64,000 nt of DNA from Mogibacterium sp. (GCA_017405845.1 JAFQZQ010000041.1:62001-126000); one strand, 5' to 3'. Shown: positions 22,799 to 32,447, counted from the stretch's first letter. The notes: a model not told the origin generated them from the sequence alone. Made by a program: numbers and translations.

Positions 22799-25384
22799 AT
22801 GGAACAATATATAGTTACAGGAATGAGCTGTGCCGCATGTCAGGCACGGATCGAAAAGGCCGTGTCAAAGGTCGAGGGTGTCGACTCGTGCTCGGTCAGC
22901 CTTCTTACGAATTCAATGGGAGTTGAAGGAAGCGCTTCTCCGGAAGATATTATCCGCGCAGTGACCGACGCGGGCTACGGAGCCCGTCTCAAGGCAGAGG
23001 ATGCTGTGAACAACTCAGCGGGCAGAAGTTTTGCCGCCGACGAAGCCGCTCTCGAAGACAGAGAGACTCCCGTCCTTAAAAAGAGACTAATCACATCGAT
23101 CGGATTCCTGATAGTTCTCATGTACTTTTCCATGGGGCATATGATGTGGAACTGGCCGCTTCCTGCTTTCTTCGAAGGCAATCACATCGCGATGGGTCTC
23201 ATGCAGATGATCCTTGCGGCAATCGTAATGGTCATAAACCAGAAGTTCTTCATCAACGGGTTCAAAGGACTGATCCATGGTGCTCCGAATATGGACACAC
23301 TGGTTGCCATGGGCAGCGCCGCCTCATTCTGCTGGAGCACATACGTGCTGTTCGCAATGACAGGCGCTCAGCTCGCGGGAAATGCTGAAGCGGTAATGGC
23401 CTACATGCACGACTTCTACTTTGAATCTGCGGCCATGATACTTACGCTCATAACCGTAGGCAAGATGCTCGAGGCGAGGTCTAAGGGCAAAACTACAGAC
23501 GCTCTCAAAAGTCTCATGAAGCTTGCTCCTCAGACAGCTGTTGTCGAAAGAGGTGGTATCGAAACAGAGCTCCCTGTATCGCAGGTGCGTGTAGGTGATG
23601 TATTTCTGGTTAATCCGGGAGAAAACATTCCTGTTGACGGAGTAATCATAGAAGGCAACTCGGCTGTGAACGAGGCTGCACTCACCGGCGAATCCATACC
23701 GGTCGATAAAAAGCCGGGCGACAGCGTATCGGCGGCCACAACCAACCAGTCCGGATTCATACGCTGCAAGGCGACCCGGGTCGGTGAAGATACGACTCTC
23801 GCCCAGATAATACGCATGGTCAGCGATGCCGCGGCTACAAAGGCACCTATCGCAAAGATCGCCGACCGAGTATCGGGAGTATTTGTCCCGGTGGTCATAG
23901 GAATCGCGCTTGTAACACTTATTATCTGGCTGGCAGTCGGTAAGGATACCGGTTTTGCCCTTGCCAGAGCCATATCTGTACTCGTAATAAGCTGCCCTTG
24001 CGCGCTTGGCCTTGCAACACCTGTTGCAATTATGGTCGGCAGTGGCGTTGGTGCCAGAAACGGCATACTTTTCAAGACAGCCGCAGCCCTCGAGGAGACA
24101 GGCCGCATAGAAATAGTCGCTCTTGATAAAACCGGCACTATCACAGGCGGGGATCCGAAGGTAACTGATGTATTCACCTGCCGCGGAGTGCCAAAGGACG
24201 AGCTTCTTACTGTAGCCGCTGCGGTGGAATCAAGATCCACCCACCCTCTTGCCAAAGCGATTTCTGAACACATCGGAGGCACCACTCTCAGGATCAGCGA
24301 CTACATCGAAGTGCCGGGGGGCGGAGTCAAAGCATTCACTTGGGATGGCTCAAAGGCAGTCAGCATAGCCGGCGGAAATGCCGGATTTATGACCGCAAAT
24401 GGGGTCGATGCCGCTGATGTTGACCGTCTCATGAAAGAGACAGCAGAATATGCCAACGCCGGCAAAACGTCGGTCCTCTTCCAGAAGGGTGGCAAACTGC
24501 TCGGTCTGATCGCACTGGCCGACTCAGTCAGAGAGGACAGCGTTGATGCCATCAGACAGTTCAGGGAAATGGGAATCAGAACAGTAATGCTGACGGGTGA
24601 CAGAAAAAAGACCGCTGACGCCATTGCATCAGAGGTAGGTGTTGATGAAGTCGTAGCTGAAGTGCTGCCTGACGGCAAGGAAGAGGTCGTACGCAGGCTT
24701 ATGGAGCAGGGCCGCACCGCAATGATTGGCGACGGTATAAATGACGCTCCTGCTCTCACCAGAGCCAATGTGGGAATAGCAATCGGAGCCGGCACGGATG
24801 TCGCTCTCGATGCGGCAGATGTAGTACTGGTAAACAGCAATCTCTCAGACGCAGTCAAAGCCGTAAAGCTCGGACGCAAGACCCTGAAGAACATACACGA
24901 GAACCTTTTCTGGGCATTCTTTTATAACGCGATATGCATACCGGTGGCAGCCGGAGCCTATATAAAGCTGTTCGGCTGGGCTCTGAATCCTATGCTCGGT
25001 GCAGCAGCAATGAGTCTCTCAAGCTTCTGCGTTGTCACCAATGCACTGAGGCTCAATCTGTTTGATGCCGGAGAGAAGAACGCCACAGACAGAAAATCAA
25101 GTTCATCACAGGCCGCAGCCATTGAAACTGACGGTCATGACAACAATATAAACAATGAAAGTGAGGAAAAACTGATGCAGAAGACAATGAAAATCGAAGG
25201 AATGATGTGCCCGCACTGCGAGGCTGCAGTTAAGAAGGCTCTTGAAGCTCTTGACGGAGTAGATGCCGCAGAGGTCAGCCATGAGGCAGGTACTGCTGTA
25301 GTATCCATGACAGCTGAGGTAGCAGATGCTGTACTCAAGGAAGCGGTAGAGGCTAAAGAATACAAGGTTCTGGGAATCGAATAA
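22799..25384 (+). CDS. copA: Cu(I)-exporting P1B-type ATPase CopA with C-terminal CopZ-like domain
   Basis: Membrane pump that exports Cu(I) at the cost of ATP. The 861 residues contain an N-terminal metal-binding domain (GMSCAAC, residues 8-14), eight membrane segments, the actuator TGES, the ion-binding CPC (399-401), the phosphorylation motif DKTGT (Asp443), the SxHP-type STHPLAKAI and the hinge GDGINDAPAL. A ~45-residue hydrophilic linker rich in serine and asparagine then leads to a second HMA domain with MMCPHC (Cys804, Cys807) at the extreme C-terminus. That C-terminal placement is unusual and looks like a fused copZ. The gene follows csoR by 14 bp and ends in a strong terminator. Confidence 0.95.
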   Translation: MEQYIVTGMSCAACQARIEKAVSKVEGVDSCSVSLLTNSMGVEGSASPEDIIRAVTDAGYGARLKAEDAVNNSAGRSFAADEAALEDRETPVLKKRLITSIGFLIVLMYFSMGHMMWNWPLPAFFEGNHIAMGLMQMILAAIVMVINQKFFINGFKGLIHGAPNMDTLVAMGSAASFCWSTYVLFAMTGAQLAGNAEAVMAYMHDFYFESAAMILTLITVGKMLEARSKGKTTDALKSLMKLAPQTAVVERGGIETELPVSQVRVGDVFLVNPGENIPVDGVIIEGNSAVNEAALTGESIPVDKKPGDSVSAATTNQSGFIRCKATRVGEDTTLAQIIRMVSDAAATKAPIAKIADRVSGVFVPVVIGIALVTLIIWLAVGKDTGFALARAISVLVISCPCALGLATPVAIMVGSGVGARNGILFKTAAALEETGRIEIVALDKTGTITGGDPKVTDVFTCRGVPKDELLTVAAAVESRSTHPLAKAISEHIGGTTLRISDYIEVPGGGVKAFTWDGSKAVSIAGGNAGFMTANGVDAADVDRLMKETAEYANAGKTSVLFQKGGKLLGLIALADSVREDSVDAIRQFREMGIRTVMLTGDRKKTADAIASEVGVDEVVAEVLPDGKEEVVRRLMEQGRTAMIGDGINDAPALTRANVGIAIGAGTDVALDAADVVLVNSNLSDAVKAVKLGRKTLKNIHENLFWAFFYNAICIPVAAGAYIKLFGWALNPMLGAAAMSLSSFCVVTNALRLNLFDAGEKNATDRKSSSSQAAAIETDGHDNNINNESEEKLMQKTMKIEGMMCPHCEAAVKKALEALDGVDAAEVSHEAGTAVVSMTAEVADAVLKEAVEAKEYKVLGIE
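25175..25384 (+). other. Possible internal copZ start within copA
   Basis: ATG at 25175, in frame with copA, is preceded by GTGAGG eight bases upstream. It would give a 69-residue protein starting MQKTMKIEGMMCPHC, exactly the size of a free CopZ copper chaperone. Translation from this internal site is inference. The alternative is a simple fusion in which the old start region persists. Confidence 0.4.
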
Positions 25385-25387
25385 TAA

Positions 25388-25442
25388 AAAAGAGCGCAAG
25401 CTGATGCCGAAAGTGTATCCCGCCGGTATCAGGCGCTCTTTG
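25388..25442 (+). terminator. Terminator after copA
   Basis: GAGCGC and GCGCTC, with an inner CTGATGCCG/CGGTATCAG stem (one G-U pair), are followed by TTTGTTTTG. Confidence 0.8.
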
Positions 25443-25560
25443 TTTTGCGGTAATTTTTGTTAGGGCTATAGGCAGTTACGTTGGCGTATGCAGATATATT
25501 TGCATAGATATGACACCCCGCTCGACTCGGCCGGGATGCACTTTCGGCCGCTTGCGCGTG

Positions 25561-26583
25561 TTATATGCCAGCCAGTACCTCTATATCCTCTTCTGTCGTT
25601 GACCAGCTTGTCGCCAGCCTCACTATGGTGTGCATATCGTCGTATATTCCCCAGCGGTCAAATACGACAGTCTTTCCAAGCTCCGTCATCTCCTCTTCAG
25701 TCATGAGAATGAGCTGCTGATTTGTCGGTGAATCCATGTACACCTTCCAGCCCTTTTCTTTTATGATTTTCTTCACGCGTTCAGCCATATCGATCGCGTG
25801 ACGGCTGATCTTAAAGTAGAGATCGTCGGTAAAGAGAGTGTCGAACTGTATGCCAAGAAGTCTGCCTTTTGCAAGGAGTGCTCCTCTCTTTTTGATCGAT
25901 GTCATGAAGTGAGCAGGCTTATTGTTTTTCGTAAATACAACGGCTTCACCGCAGAGAGCTCCCACCTTTGTGCCTCCGATATAGAACACATCCGTGAGCC
26001 TTGCGATATCCTGCAGGGTAAGGTCAGTCTCGTTGCTCATAAGGCCGTAACCCAGTCTTGCTCCGTCAAGGAAAAGAGGCATCTCATACTCATGGCAAAG
26101 TGCCGAGAGCTCCTCAAGCTCAGCCTTGCTGTACAATGTACCCATCTCCGTCGGGTGTGATATATACACCATTCCCGGGAACACCATGTGATCATGCGTA
26201 ACATCGCTGTAGAACTTCTTCAGGAACTGTCTTACAGATTCTGCTTCGAGCTTTCCGTTTTTCCCCGGGATCATCAGCACCTTGTGACCACTGTATTCTA
26301 CTGCACCGGATTCGTGCACGAAAATGTGCCCGTTATCCGCAGATATTACACCCTCCCAGTCTCTCAGCATGGTGGAGATTATCACAGAGTTCGTCTGTGT
26401 TCCTCCGACCAGAAATACTACATCTGCTTCAGGGCAGCCACATGCAGCCTTAATCTTTTCCTTGGCGGAAGCGGTGTAATGGTCCATGCCATATCCCGGC
26501 AGCGATTCCATATTGGTCTCAGCCAGTCTCTTCAGTATCTCAGGATGCGCACCCGCAATGTAATCACATTCGAACGAAACCAT
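25561..26583 (-). CDS. Low-specificity threonine aldolase / beta-eliminating lyase family
   Basis: PLP enzyme predicted to cleave threonine into glycine and acetaldehyde. The 340 residues have the fold-type I pattern. VFLVGGTQTNSV lies at the phosphate site (about 55-66), LFLDGARLGYG carries the PLP-pairing Asp (about 170-180), and FYIGGTKVGALCGEA carries the PLP lysine (about 205). AAAGGAGG precedes the ATG. It is downstream of the YhiN flavoprotein and PTS IIC-like gene on the same strand, with a 22-bp gap to the former. Side activity on other beta-hydroxy amino acids is possible. Confidence 0.87.
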   Translation of the reverse strand: MVSFECDYIAGAHPEILKRLAETNMESLPGYGMDHYTASAKEKIKAACGCPEADVVFLVGGTQTNSVIISTMLRDWEGVISADNGHIFVHESGAVEYSGHKVLMIPGKNGKLEAESVRQFLKKFYSDVTHDHMVFPGMVYISHPTEMGTLYSKAELEELSALCHEYEMPLFLDGARLGYGLMSNETDLTLQDIARLTDVFYIGGTKVGALCGEAVVFTKNNKPAHFMTSIKKRGALLAKGRLLGIQFDTLFTDDLYFKISRHAIDMAERVKKIIKEKGWKVYMDSPTNQQLILMTEEEMTELGKTVVFDRWGIYDDMHTIVRLATSWSTTEEDIEVLAGI

Positions 26584-26605
26584 CTTCTATCCTCCTTTTA
26601 AGTCC

Positions 26606-27796
26606 CTAAAAGTCCTTTTTCAGATCATCTGCTGCAGTACGCGCTGTAGACCAGCAGAGCTGCAGATTATATCCTCCTGTTATGCCGTCAGCGGAAAGCG
26701 CCTCACCTATCACATACAGCCCTTCAAAGCGCTTTGCTTTCATCGTCTGCATATCGATCTCATCGAGTGCAACTCCGCCCGTGGTGACCATTCCGCGCTC
26801 ATCTACCCTGCTGACTATGAAGTCGTCCTGGTTCAGGAATCCTGCTAGCACGTTGGTTCTCACATCGCCAAGCAAGCCTCTTGAACGCTCGCGGAGTATG
26901 CGCTGCATGCGCTTCGGCAGCTCATAAAGCTCCTTATTATAGCACAGCCTGATCAGCTCACCCGGTTCCACGTATTTTGAAATGTTGAGTATGACCGGGC
27001 CTGACAGTCCCTCGTGAGTAAACAGCAGATCGCCCTTCATCTTAGCAGCCTTGCCTTTGCATGTGTGGGCTGCATCGCTGCTGAATGCGATCACGGTTAC
27101 GTCGGGGATCGAGATTCCCGACAGTTCAGCATAAGGATAGTTTTCAACATATATCGGAGCGAGAGCCGGTCTCGGCTCATCGATGTCCATACCGAGGTCT
27201 TCCAGAATTTCGAGCATCGATCCGTCAGAGCCGGTTTCAGGGTATGTTATCCCACCGGCAGCGATTACTACGATCTCTGATCTCAGCTCATACCCATTAT
27301 GAAGCGTGATCTCCCAAAGATCGTCTTCTCTTCTGAGGCCACTCACCTTGACATCTGTCTCAATCTGCCAGAGATTGGAAGCCGCCTCTCCTATAAGAGC
27401 ATCCAGTACATCGCGCGACTTCATGGACGCGGGAAAAATGCGCCCGGTGTTGTCTATACCGTTCGATCCGTACGACGCATCAACAGGGTCACCGTTTTCA
27501 TCTGCAAGTTCTATTCCCAGCCCGTTGAGCCACCTTGCAAGCTCGAGGTTGCTGTGCCTGTACAGGCAGCGTCTCAGCGCCGGCCCCTCATCGCCATAAG
27601 CGTATACGAATTCCTTTATGGATCCGCCGTGAGTTATGTTGCAGTGTCCCCCGCCGCTCATCAGGAGCTTACTTCCAATGCAAGATGAGCCCTCGAGAAT
27701 GATTCCTCGAGAGCCCTCAATATCAAGATTTGCGGCCAGCATCAATCCTGATGCGCCTGCTCCTATTATTGCAATTTTGTATTGATTATTATTCAT
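26606..27796 (-). CDS. HI0933/YhiN-family flavoprotein
   Basis: Predicted FAD-dependent oxidoreductase of unknown physiological role. The 396 residues include the dinucleotide-binding motif GAGASGLMLAANL (about 11-23), the HI0933 signature KLLMSGGGHCNITH (about 43-56) and the C-terminal GEALSADGITGGYNLQLCW typical of the family. It begins 4 bp after the PTS IIC-like gene stop and has no clear ribosome binding site, so translational coupling is likely. Confidence 0.87.
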   Translation of the reverse strand: MNNNQYKIAIIGAGASGLMLAANLDIEGSRGIILEGSSCIGSKLLMSGGGHCNITHGGSIKEFVYAYGDEGPALRRCLYRHSNLELARWLNGLGIELADENGDPVDASYGSNGIDNTGRIFPASMKSRDVLDALIGEAASNLWQIETDVKVSGLRREDDLWEITLHNGYELRSEIVVIAAGGITYPETGSDGSMLEILEDLGMDIDEPRPALAPIYVENYPYAELSGISIPDVTVIAFSSDAAHTCKGKAAKMKGDLLFTHEGLSGPVILNISKYVEPGELIRLCYNKELYELPKRMQRILRERSRGLLGDVRTNVLAGFLNQDDFIVSRVDERGMVTTGGVALDEIDMQTMKAKRFEGLYVIGEALSADGITGGYNLQLCWSTARTAADDLKKDF

Positions 27797-27800
27797 TTTA

Positions 27801-28907
27801 TTAAATAGTCAGGTCTCCGTCTTTGACCCATCCGAGCTTACGGCATCCCATGTTGATCAGCGGTGCCAGCACAGCCGGAAGCACGAAGCAGATAAGGATG
27901 AGTCCGAGCCAGTCCATGCCGGTGATAGCAGCCTTGGCGCCTGATGCCACGTCATTTACCCAGCCTGAGTAAACGCCAATCTGTCCGACGAATCCACATG
28001 TTCCCATACCGCTCGATACCGGAGCTCCGTTCATCTGGAGTTTAAAAATGCATGTTGCGATAGGTCCTGTAATTGCCGATGTGAGTGTCGGAGCTATCCA
28101 GATTCGCGGATTCTTTACGATGTTGCCCATCTGCAGCATCGATGTTCCGATACCCTGGCTGATAAGGCCGCCCCACTTGTTCTCAGGGAACGACATTACG
28201 GCAAAGCCTATCATCTGAGCACAGCATCCCGCAACGGCCGCTCCGCCGGCAAGGCCTACAAGTCCGAAAGCCGCGCATATCGCTGCAGAAGATATAGGCA
28301 GTGTAAGCGCCATTCCCACGATAACGGAAACGAGTATTCCCATCATGAACGGCCTGAGCTCTGTAGCCCACATTATAAGGTTTCCGACCTTCATGGCCGC
28401 GGCTCCGAGTCCCGGTGCCCACCATGCAGAGAGCGCTACTCCGACGCCTATCGTCACAAGAGGCACTATGAGAATGTCGATCTTAGTCTCACCTGCTACC
28501 GCCTTACCGAATTCAGCTGCAATGATAGCTATTATAAGAACTGCCAGCGGTCCTCCTGCTCCTCCGAGTCCGTTTGCAGCAAAGCCGACTGCCGCAAGCG
28601 AGAAGAGAACCAGATTAGGACTCTTGAGCGCATATCCTATTGCGATCGCCATCGCAGGGCCGGTCATTGCTACCGCGAGTCCGCCCACTGTATATGGGAT
28701 TGCATTTTCTCCCGATTTCATTATCCATACCGGATCAGTCAGGAATCCGATATGGAACTGAGTACCTATCGTGTTGATGATAGTACCGATGAGCAGCGAG
28801 CAGAACAGTCCCTGAGCCATTGCCGACAGCGCATCGATGCCGTAACGCCTTGCGCTTATCTCTATGTTCTTACGTTCAAGGAACGCCTTAACAGAACCCT
28901 TTGTCAT
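27801..28907 (-). CDS. PTS EIIC-like membrane protein (PTS_EIIC_2 family)
   Basis: A 368-residue polytopic membrane protein with about nine or ten glycine- and alanine-rich segments. It resembles the PTS_EIIC_2 family found in Clostridia and Bacilli, which lacks partner EIIA/EIIB domains. The segments GAGGYS-like GLGGAGGPLAV (about 110-120) and NKWGGLISQGIGTSMLQMG (about 235-253) fit the family. A transport role and substrate are not established. It is divergent from mltG and has an extended -10 promoter at 28985-28990. Confidence 0.75.
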   Translation of the reverse strand: MTKGSVKAFLERKNIEISARRYGIDALSAMAQGLFCSLLIGTIINTIGTQFHIGFLTDPVWIMKSGENAIPYTVGGLAVAMTGPAMAIAIGYALKSPNLVLFSLAAVGFAANGLGGAGGPLAVLIIAIIAAEFGKAVAGETKIDILIVPLVTIGVGVALSAWWAPGLGAAAMKVGNLIMWATELRPFMMGILVSVIVGMALTLPISSAAICAAFGLVGLAGGAAVAGCCAQMIGFAVMSFPENKWGGLISQGIGTSMLQMGNIVKNPRIWIAPTLTSAITGPIATCIFKLQMNGAPVSSGMGTCGFVGQIGVYSGWVNDVASGAKAAITGMDWLGLILICFVLPAVLAPLINMGCRKLGWVKDGDLTI

Positions 28908-28984
28908 TTTTCATCCCATCCTTTATAATGAATAGTCAGAGTGAGCATATCCGAAATACAGATATGTTCTTTTCCGCGAAAAGC

Positions 28985-28992
28985 ATTATACC
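28985..28992 (-). promoter_or_regulatory. Promoter of the PTS EIIC-like gene
   Basis: The minus strand has TGGTATAAT, an extended -10 with a perfect TATAAT (28985-28990), with TTAATA 16 bp upstream. It lies 78 bp before the start codon. Between them CATATC and GATATG form a short inverted repeat that might bind a regulator. Confidence 0.5.
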
Positions 28993-29029
28993 ACATCTTA
29001 TAAAGATATTAAATGAAAGGGGCCTGCTA

Positions 29030-30172
29030 ATGAGTCGTGTAGAACGGGCAGAAGCAAGACAAGATAACAGACAGGAGGTCGAAGCCGCAAAGGCCGGAAG
29101 ACCAAAAAAGAAGAAAAAAGGCTGCGGGTGTTTGGTGCTGCTTATACTGGTACTGGCTGTACTGGTAGGAGCCGGTGGCTATTATACCCTGGGGCTTCGT
29201 CCGGTGGATCCCGGCAGCGAGGAGAAAGTAACTGTTGAGATCCCGAGCGGCAGCGGAGCGTCCGCTATAGTAGACATTCTCGATGACGCGGGACTCGTCA
29301 AGAACAGATTCTGCGCTAAGGTCAACAGCAGAATAGGCGGATATGACAGCCTCCAGGCAAACACATATGTCCTGAGCCCATCCATGTCTTTCAACGAGAT
29401 GATGAATATCATAAACGAGGGCACCTTCGAATACATCTCAAAGGAATCCATCGAGGTCAAGGATGGCGCAAGGCTTCAGCAGGTCGCAGAGGCAGTTGCA
29501 GAGCAGCTTCCGTATACTGCTGATGAGATACTTGCGAAATGGTCCGACAAGGAGTACCTGAACCAGCTGATCGATAAATACTGGTTCCTCACTGACGAGA
29601 TACTGGACAAAGACATCATGTACCCTCTCGAGGGATACCTGTATGCTGACACATACTTCGTAACAGACGGCAACGAGGATATCGAAAGTTTCACTGAAAT
29701 GTGTCTCGACAGCATGGATGCAGCTCTGACAGAGCGCAAGGATGCTATCGATGCTTCGGGCTTCACAGTACATCAGCTTCTGACTCTGACCTCCATAGTC
29801 ACCAAGGAAGCTACAGCTGATGATCAGGCCGGAGTCGCAGGAGTATTCATGAACAGACTCGACCAGGGAATGTCGCTCGGTTCGGACGTTACTGTATGCT
29901 ACATCTTCCAGGAAGACAGAGTCGACCTCAAAGTGAGCCAGCTTGAGAGCACCAATCCGTTCAACACCCGCAAGTTTGCAGGACTCCCTCCGGGGCCTAT
30001 CTGCCAGGTTGTAGGCTCTGCAATCGACGCTACCCTCAACTATGAGCATCACGACTACCTGTTCTTCATTGCCGATGAGCAGGGAATCGTCCGCTACAGC
30101 ACAGATGAGGCCGGCCACGAGAGCAACATCGATGAGCATGGCCTTGTAAAAGACGAAGACGAGGAAGGCTAA
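29030..30172 (+). CDS. mltG: Endolytic murein transglycosylase MltG
   Basis: Membrane-anchored enzyme that cuts nascent peptidoglycan strands and ends their growth. The 380 residues comprise a basic cytoplasmic tail, one membrane segment (about 34-55, GCLVLLILVLAVLVG) and the extracellular YceG domain. Catalytic Glu260 lies in TSIVTKEA. The substrate loop NPFNTRKFAGLPPGPI is conserved near 310-325. I choose the ATG at 29030 (AAGGGG upstream) over a frame start 43 codons earlier that crosses the divergent gene's promoter. An acidic tail (EDEEG) closes the protein. Confidence 0.93.
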   Translation: MSRVERAEARQDNRQEVEAAKAGRPKKKKKGCGCLVLLILVLAVLVGAGGYYTLGLRPVDPGSEEKVTVEIPSGSGASAIVDILDDAGLVKNRFCAKVNSRIGGYDSLQANTYVLSPSMSFNEMMNIINEGTFEYISKESIEVKDGARLQQVAEAVAEQLPYTADEILAKWSDKEYLNQLIDKYWFLTDEILDKDIMYPLEGYLYADTYFVTDGNEDIESFTEMCLDSMDAALTERKDAIDASGFTVHQLLTLTSIVTKEATADDQAGVAGVFMNRLDQGMSLGSDVTVCYIFQEDRVDLKVSQLESTNPFNTRKFAGLPPGPICQVVGSAIDATLNYEHHDYLFFIADEQGIVRYSTDEAGHESNIDEHGLVKDEDEEG

Positions 30173-30188
30173 AATAATCACATAAAAA

Positions 30189-30233
30189 AGCGGCTGTAAA
30201 AGTCGTGCTCCGCAGCATGACTTTTCAGCCGCT
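30189..30233. terminator. Shared terminator between mltG and the NUDIX gene
   Basis: AGCGGCTG pairs with CAGCCGCT around an inner AAAAGTC-type stem. On the minus strand it is followed by a run of six T, on the plus strand by a weaker T-rich stretch. Confidence 0.8.
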
Positions 30234-30236
30234 ATT

Positions 30237-30734
30237 CTATTTTTTGATAATTGTGCAGTGTTCGTCCGCGTCGTAATGCAGCGTCATGTTTATCTCTTTC
30301 GTTCCTTTGAGGACCTCGGTTAGAAACGCTCTGTCTCCCTCCCAGGTCGGAAGATCGAGCATTTTTTCATGCGGCACCCAGAATAGCTCTCCCTCGCTGC
30401 ATTCCGGCGGTTTGTATTTTCCGGTCTCAGCAAAGATGCGGGCAGCCTCTTCATCCGCAGGCACAAAGTCCGAGGATGAATACAGATACATGTCTTCAGC
30501 TTCGTATACGTCTGATCTGAACTCTATTATGCCGTGGAACACCCACGATCTCAGCATGAGCCCTGTCTCCTCCAGCACCTCGCGCACAACACATTCGTCG
30601 GGAGTCTCGCCGGCTTCCACCTTGCCTCCTACGCTGATCCACTTGCCCTCGTTCATGTCGCCCTGCTTGCGGTCGCGGAAGAGCATCAGCCAGCTGCCGT
30701 TATTCTCAATGTAACATATAGTAGTTTTCTTCAT
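30237..30734 (-). CDS. NUDIX hydrolase, MutT/8-oxo-dGTP diphosphatase-like
   Basis: A 165-residue NUDIX enzyme that hydrolyses a nucleoside diphosphate linked to another moiety. The NUDIX box spans residues 37-59 with Gly37, Glu43, Arg51-Glu52, Glu55-Glu56 and Gly58 in place. The N-terminus (MKKTTICYIENNGSWLMLFR) and the WISVGGKVEAGE context resemble 8-oxo-dGTP diphosphatases of Firmicutes. Substrate is inferred from resemblance only. It lies downstream of the K+ channel gene by 21 bp on the same strand. Confidence 0.85.
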   Translation of the reverse strand: MKKTTICYIENNGSWLMLFRDRKQGDMNEGKWISVGGKVEAGETPDECVVREVLEETGLMLRSWVFHGIIEFRSDVYEAEDMYLYSSSDFVPADEEAARIFAETGKYKPPECSEGELFWVPHEKMLDLPTWEGDRAFLTEVLKGTKEINMTLHYDADEHCTIIKK

Positions 30735-30755
30735 TGTTATAATAATGCGAGCCGC

Positions 30756-31967
30756 CTAGAACAGCGGCTCACGAGTGTATTTGCTTATATTTTCTTTCGT
30801 GTAGACCAGGAGCTTGTCGTTCTCCTCGAGCACCAGCTCACCATGCGGCTTGAGCATCTTGCCGTCCCTGTCGACCAGCACTATGAATGTCTGACGGGAT
30901 ATATCGAGGTCCTTGATTTTCTGTCCGTTCCATGAGTGATTTTTGCGCAGGATTATCTCCTTAACATCCTCAAGCATGCCTTCCGTTGCGGATTCCGCAC
31001 AGATTATGAGCTTGTCGCCCAGGAGTATCTCGACATCGCCGTTTGGAACTATGGTTTCTCCGTCACGGATCACCAGCGCGATAATGGAACCGCTCGGAAC
31101 CGCGACCTCGCTGATAGTCTTTCCTATCCACGCGTCGCCCGGGTCGATCGAGGCCTTGATGAAGCGGACATCCTGCTCCTGCTCAATATCCGCAAACCTT
31201 GTTGCCAGCTGATACTCCTCAACGAATCCTGCGGATATGATGCCCGTAGGGATAGCCACCAGTCCGACGCCTAGGAAGGTTATCACTATGCCGAGTATCT
31301 GGCCCATCACTGTGATCGGATATATGTCGCCGTAGCCGACAGTGAGCAGTGTCGAAGTTGCCCACCAGATGGCCGAGAAGGCGTTCTTGAACACGTCAGG
31401 CTGCGCCTCGTGCTCCACGCTGTACATGCACAGACTGGACGCCAGTATGAGCATGACTATGACGAATACCGATGCCAGAAGCTGCGTCTTCTTTTTGGAA
31501 AGTACGTTCCCGATAAGCGACAGCGAATCCGAGTACGCATTGATCCTGAAGAGCCTGAATATCCTCACGACCCTGAGCATGCGGAACACGGTAGCTCCCG
31601 CAGGGAAGAATGTCGGCAGATAATGCGGCAGGAACGACAGCAGGTCGATGATTCCGTAGCCCGAAGTCACATATCTTGCTATCGCCTTTCCGGCCGGGTA
31701 TCCTCTGTACTGCTGCTCAGCAGTGATGACTCTGAGCACATAGTCTATAGCGAAGAAGAGCACAGTGATCGAATCAACATAGTCAAAAATGAGGCCGTAC
31801 TTTGCGTCGAGGTTGTCAAAGGTCGAAGCAAAAGCACACACAAGGTTGGCTACCAGCGCCAGCGTGCTGATTATGTCGTAAAACTGGTTCAGCCCGCTGT
31901 CGACTACACCGGTAGAAACCATCGCGTACAGTTTCTTTTGAGTTTTTTCCCAGCTGCTGTCTTTCAT
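30756..31967 (-). CDS. Voltage-gated-like potassium channel with two RCK C-type (TrkA_C) domains
   Basis: Six-segment ion channel of 403 residues. S1-S6 lie between about 28 and 245, with an arginine-rich S4 (LRVVRIFRLFR, 131-141), the pore filter TVGYGD (209-214) and two cytoplasmic TrkA_C domains (about 260-330 and 338-400). TrkA_C domains often bind c-di-AMP in Firmicutes, and the window also has cdaA; regulation by c-di-AMP is inference. It starts immediately after the cyclophilin stop codon (no gap), so the two genes are translationally coupled. Confidence 0.9.
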   Translation of the reverse strand: MKDSSWEKTQKKLYAMVSTGVVDSGLNQFYDIISTLALVANLVCAFASTFDNLDAKYGLIFDYVDSITVLFFAIDYVLRVITAEQQYRGYPAGKAIARYVTSGYGIIDLLSFLPHYLPTFFPAGATVFRMLRVVRIFRLFRINAYSDSLSLIGNVLSKKKTQLLASVFVIVMLILASSLCMYSVEHEAQPDVFKNAFSAIWWATSTLLTVGYGDIYPITVMGQILGIVITFLGVGLVAIPTGIISAGFVEEYQLATRFADIEQEQDVRFIKASIDPGDAWIGKTISEVAVPSGSIIALVIRDGETIVPNGDVEILLGDKLIICAESATEGMLEDVKEIILRKNHSWNGQKIKDLDISRQTFIVLVDRDGKMLKPHGELVLEENDKLLVYTKENISKYTREPLF

Positions 31968-32447
31968 TTATGCTTCTACACGTATGCTCTTGATCTTCTG
32001 TGGGAGAAGCGGCTTGTCTCTGAAGTCGCGTCTTGCGTTTACGATCTTATCTGCAACTGCCATGCCCTCGGTCACCTTGCCGAACGCTGCATACTGACCG
32101 TCGAGGTGAGGCGATGTTGTTGTCATGATGAAGAACTGTGAGCCGGCTGAGTTAGGGTCCATGGCTCTTGCCATCGAGAGTACGCCTCTCTCGTGCTTAA
32201 GATCATTTTTGAATCCGTTGGCAGTGAACTCTCCCTTGATGGTGTATCCCGGGCCACCCATGCCGTTTCCGTTCGGGCAGCCGCCCTGGATCATGAATCC
32301 CGGAATGACTCTGTGGAAGATGAGTCCATCATAGAACTCCTCATTTGCAAGCTTCTCAAAATTAGCAACAGTCTCAGGTGCGATGTCTTCGTAGAGCTCA
32401 CCCTTCATGATGCCACCGTCTTCCATTTCAATAACGAATGTCTTCAT
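31968..32447 (-). CDS. Peptidyl-prolyl cis-trans isomerase, cyclophilin type
   Basis: A 159-residue cytoplasmic cyclophilin that speeds proline isomerisation in folding. The core contains FHRVIPGFMIQGGCPNG (catalytic Arg near residue 46), SAGSQFFIMT and DGQYAAFGKV. There is no signal peptide. The ATG at 32447 is followed by MKTFVIEMEDGG; the upstream sequence carries GGAGG. It shares its transcript with the K+ channel. Confidence 0.93.
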   Translation of the reverse strand: MKTFVIEMEDGGIMKGELYEDIAPETVANFEKLANEEFYDGLIFHRVIPGFMIQGGCPNGNGMGGPGYTIKGEFTANGFKNDLKHERGVLSMARAMDPNSAGSQFFIMTTTSPHLDGQYAAFGKVTEGMAVADKIVNARRDFRDKPLLPQKIKSIRVEA

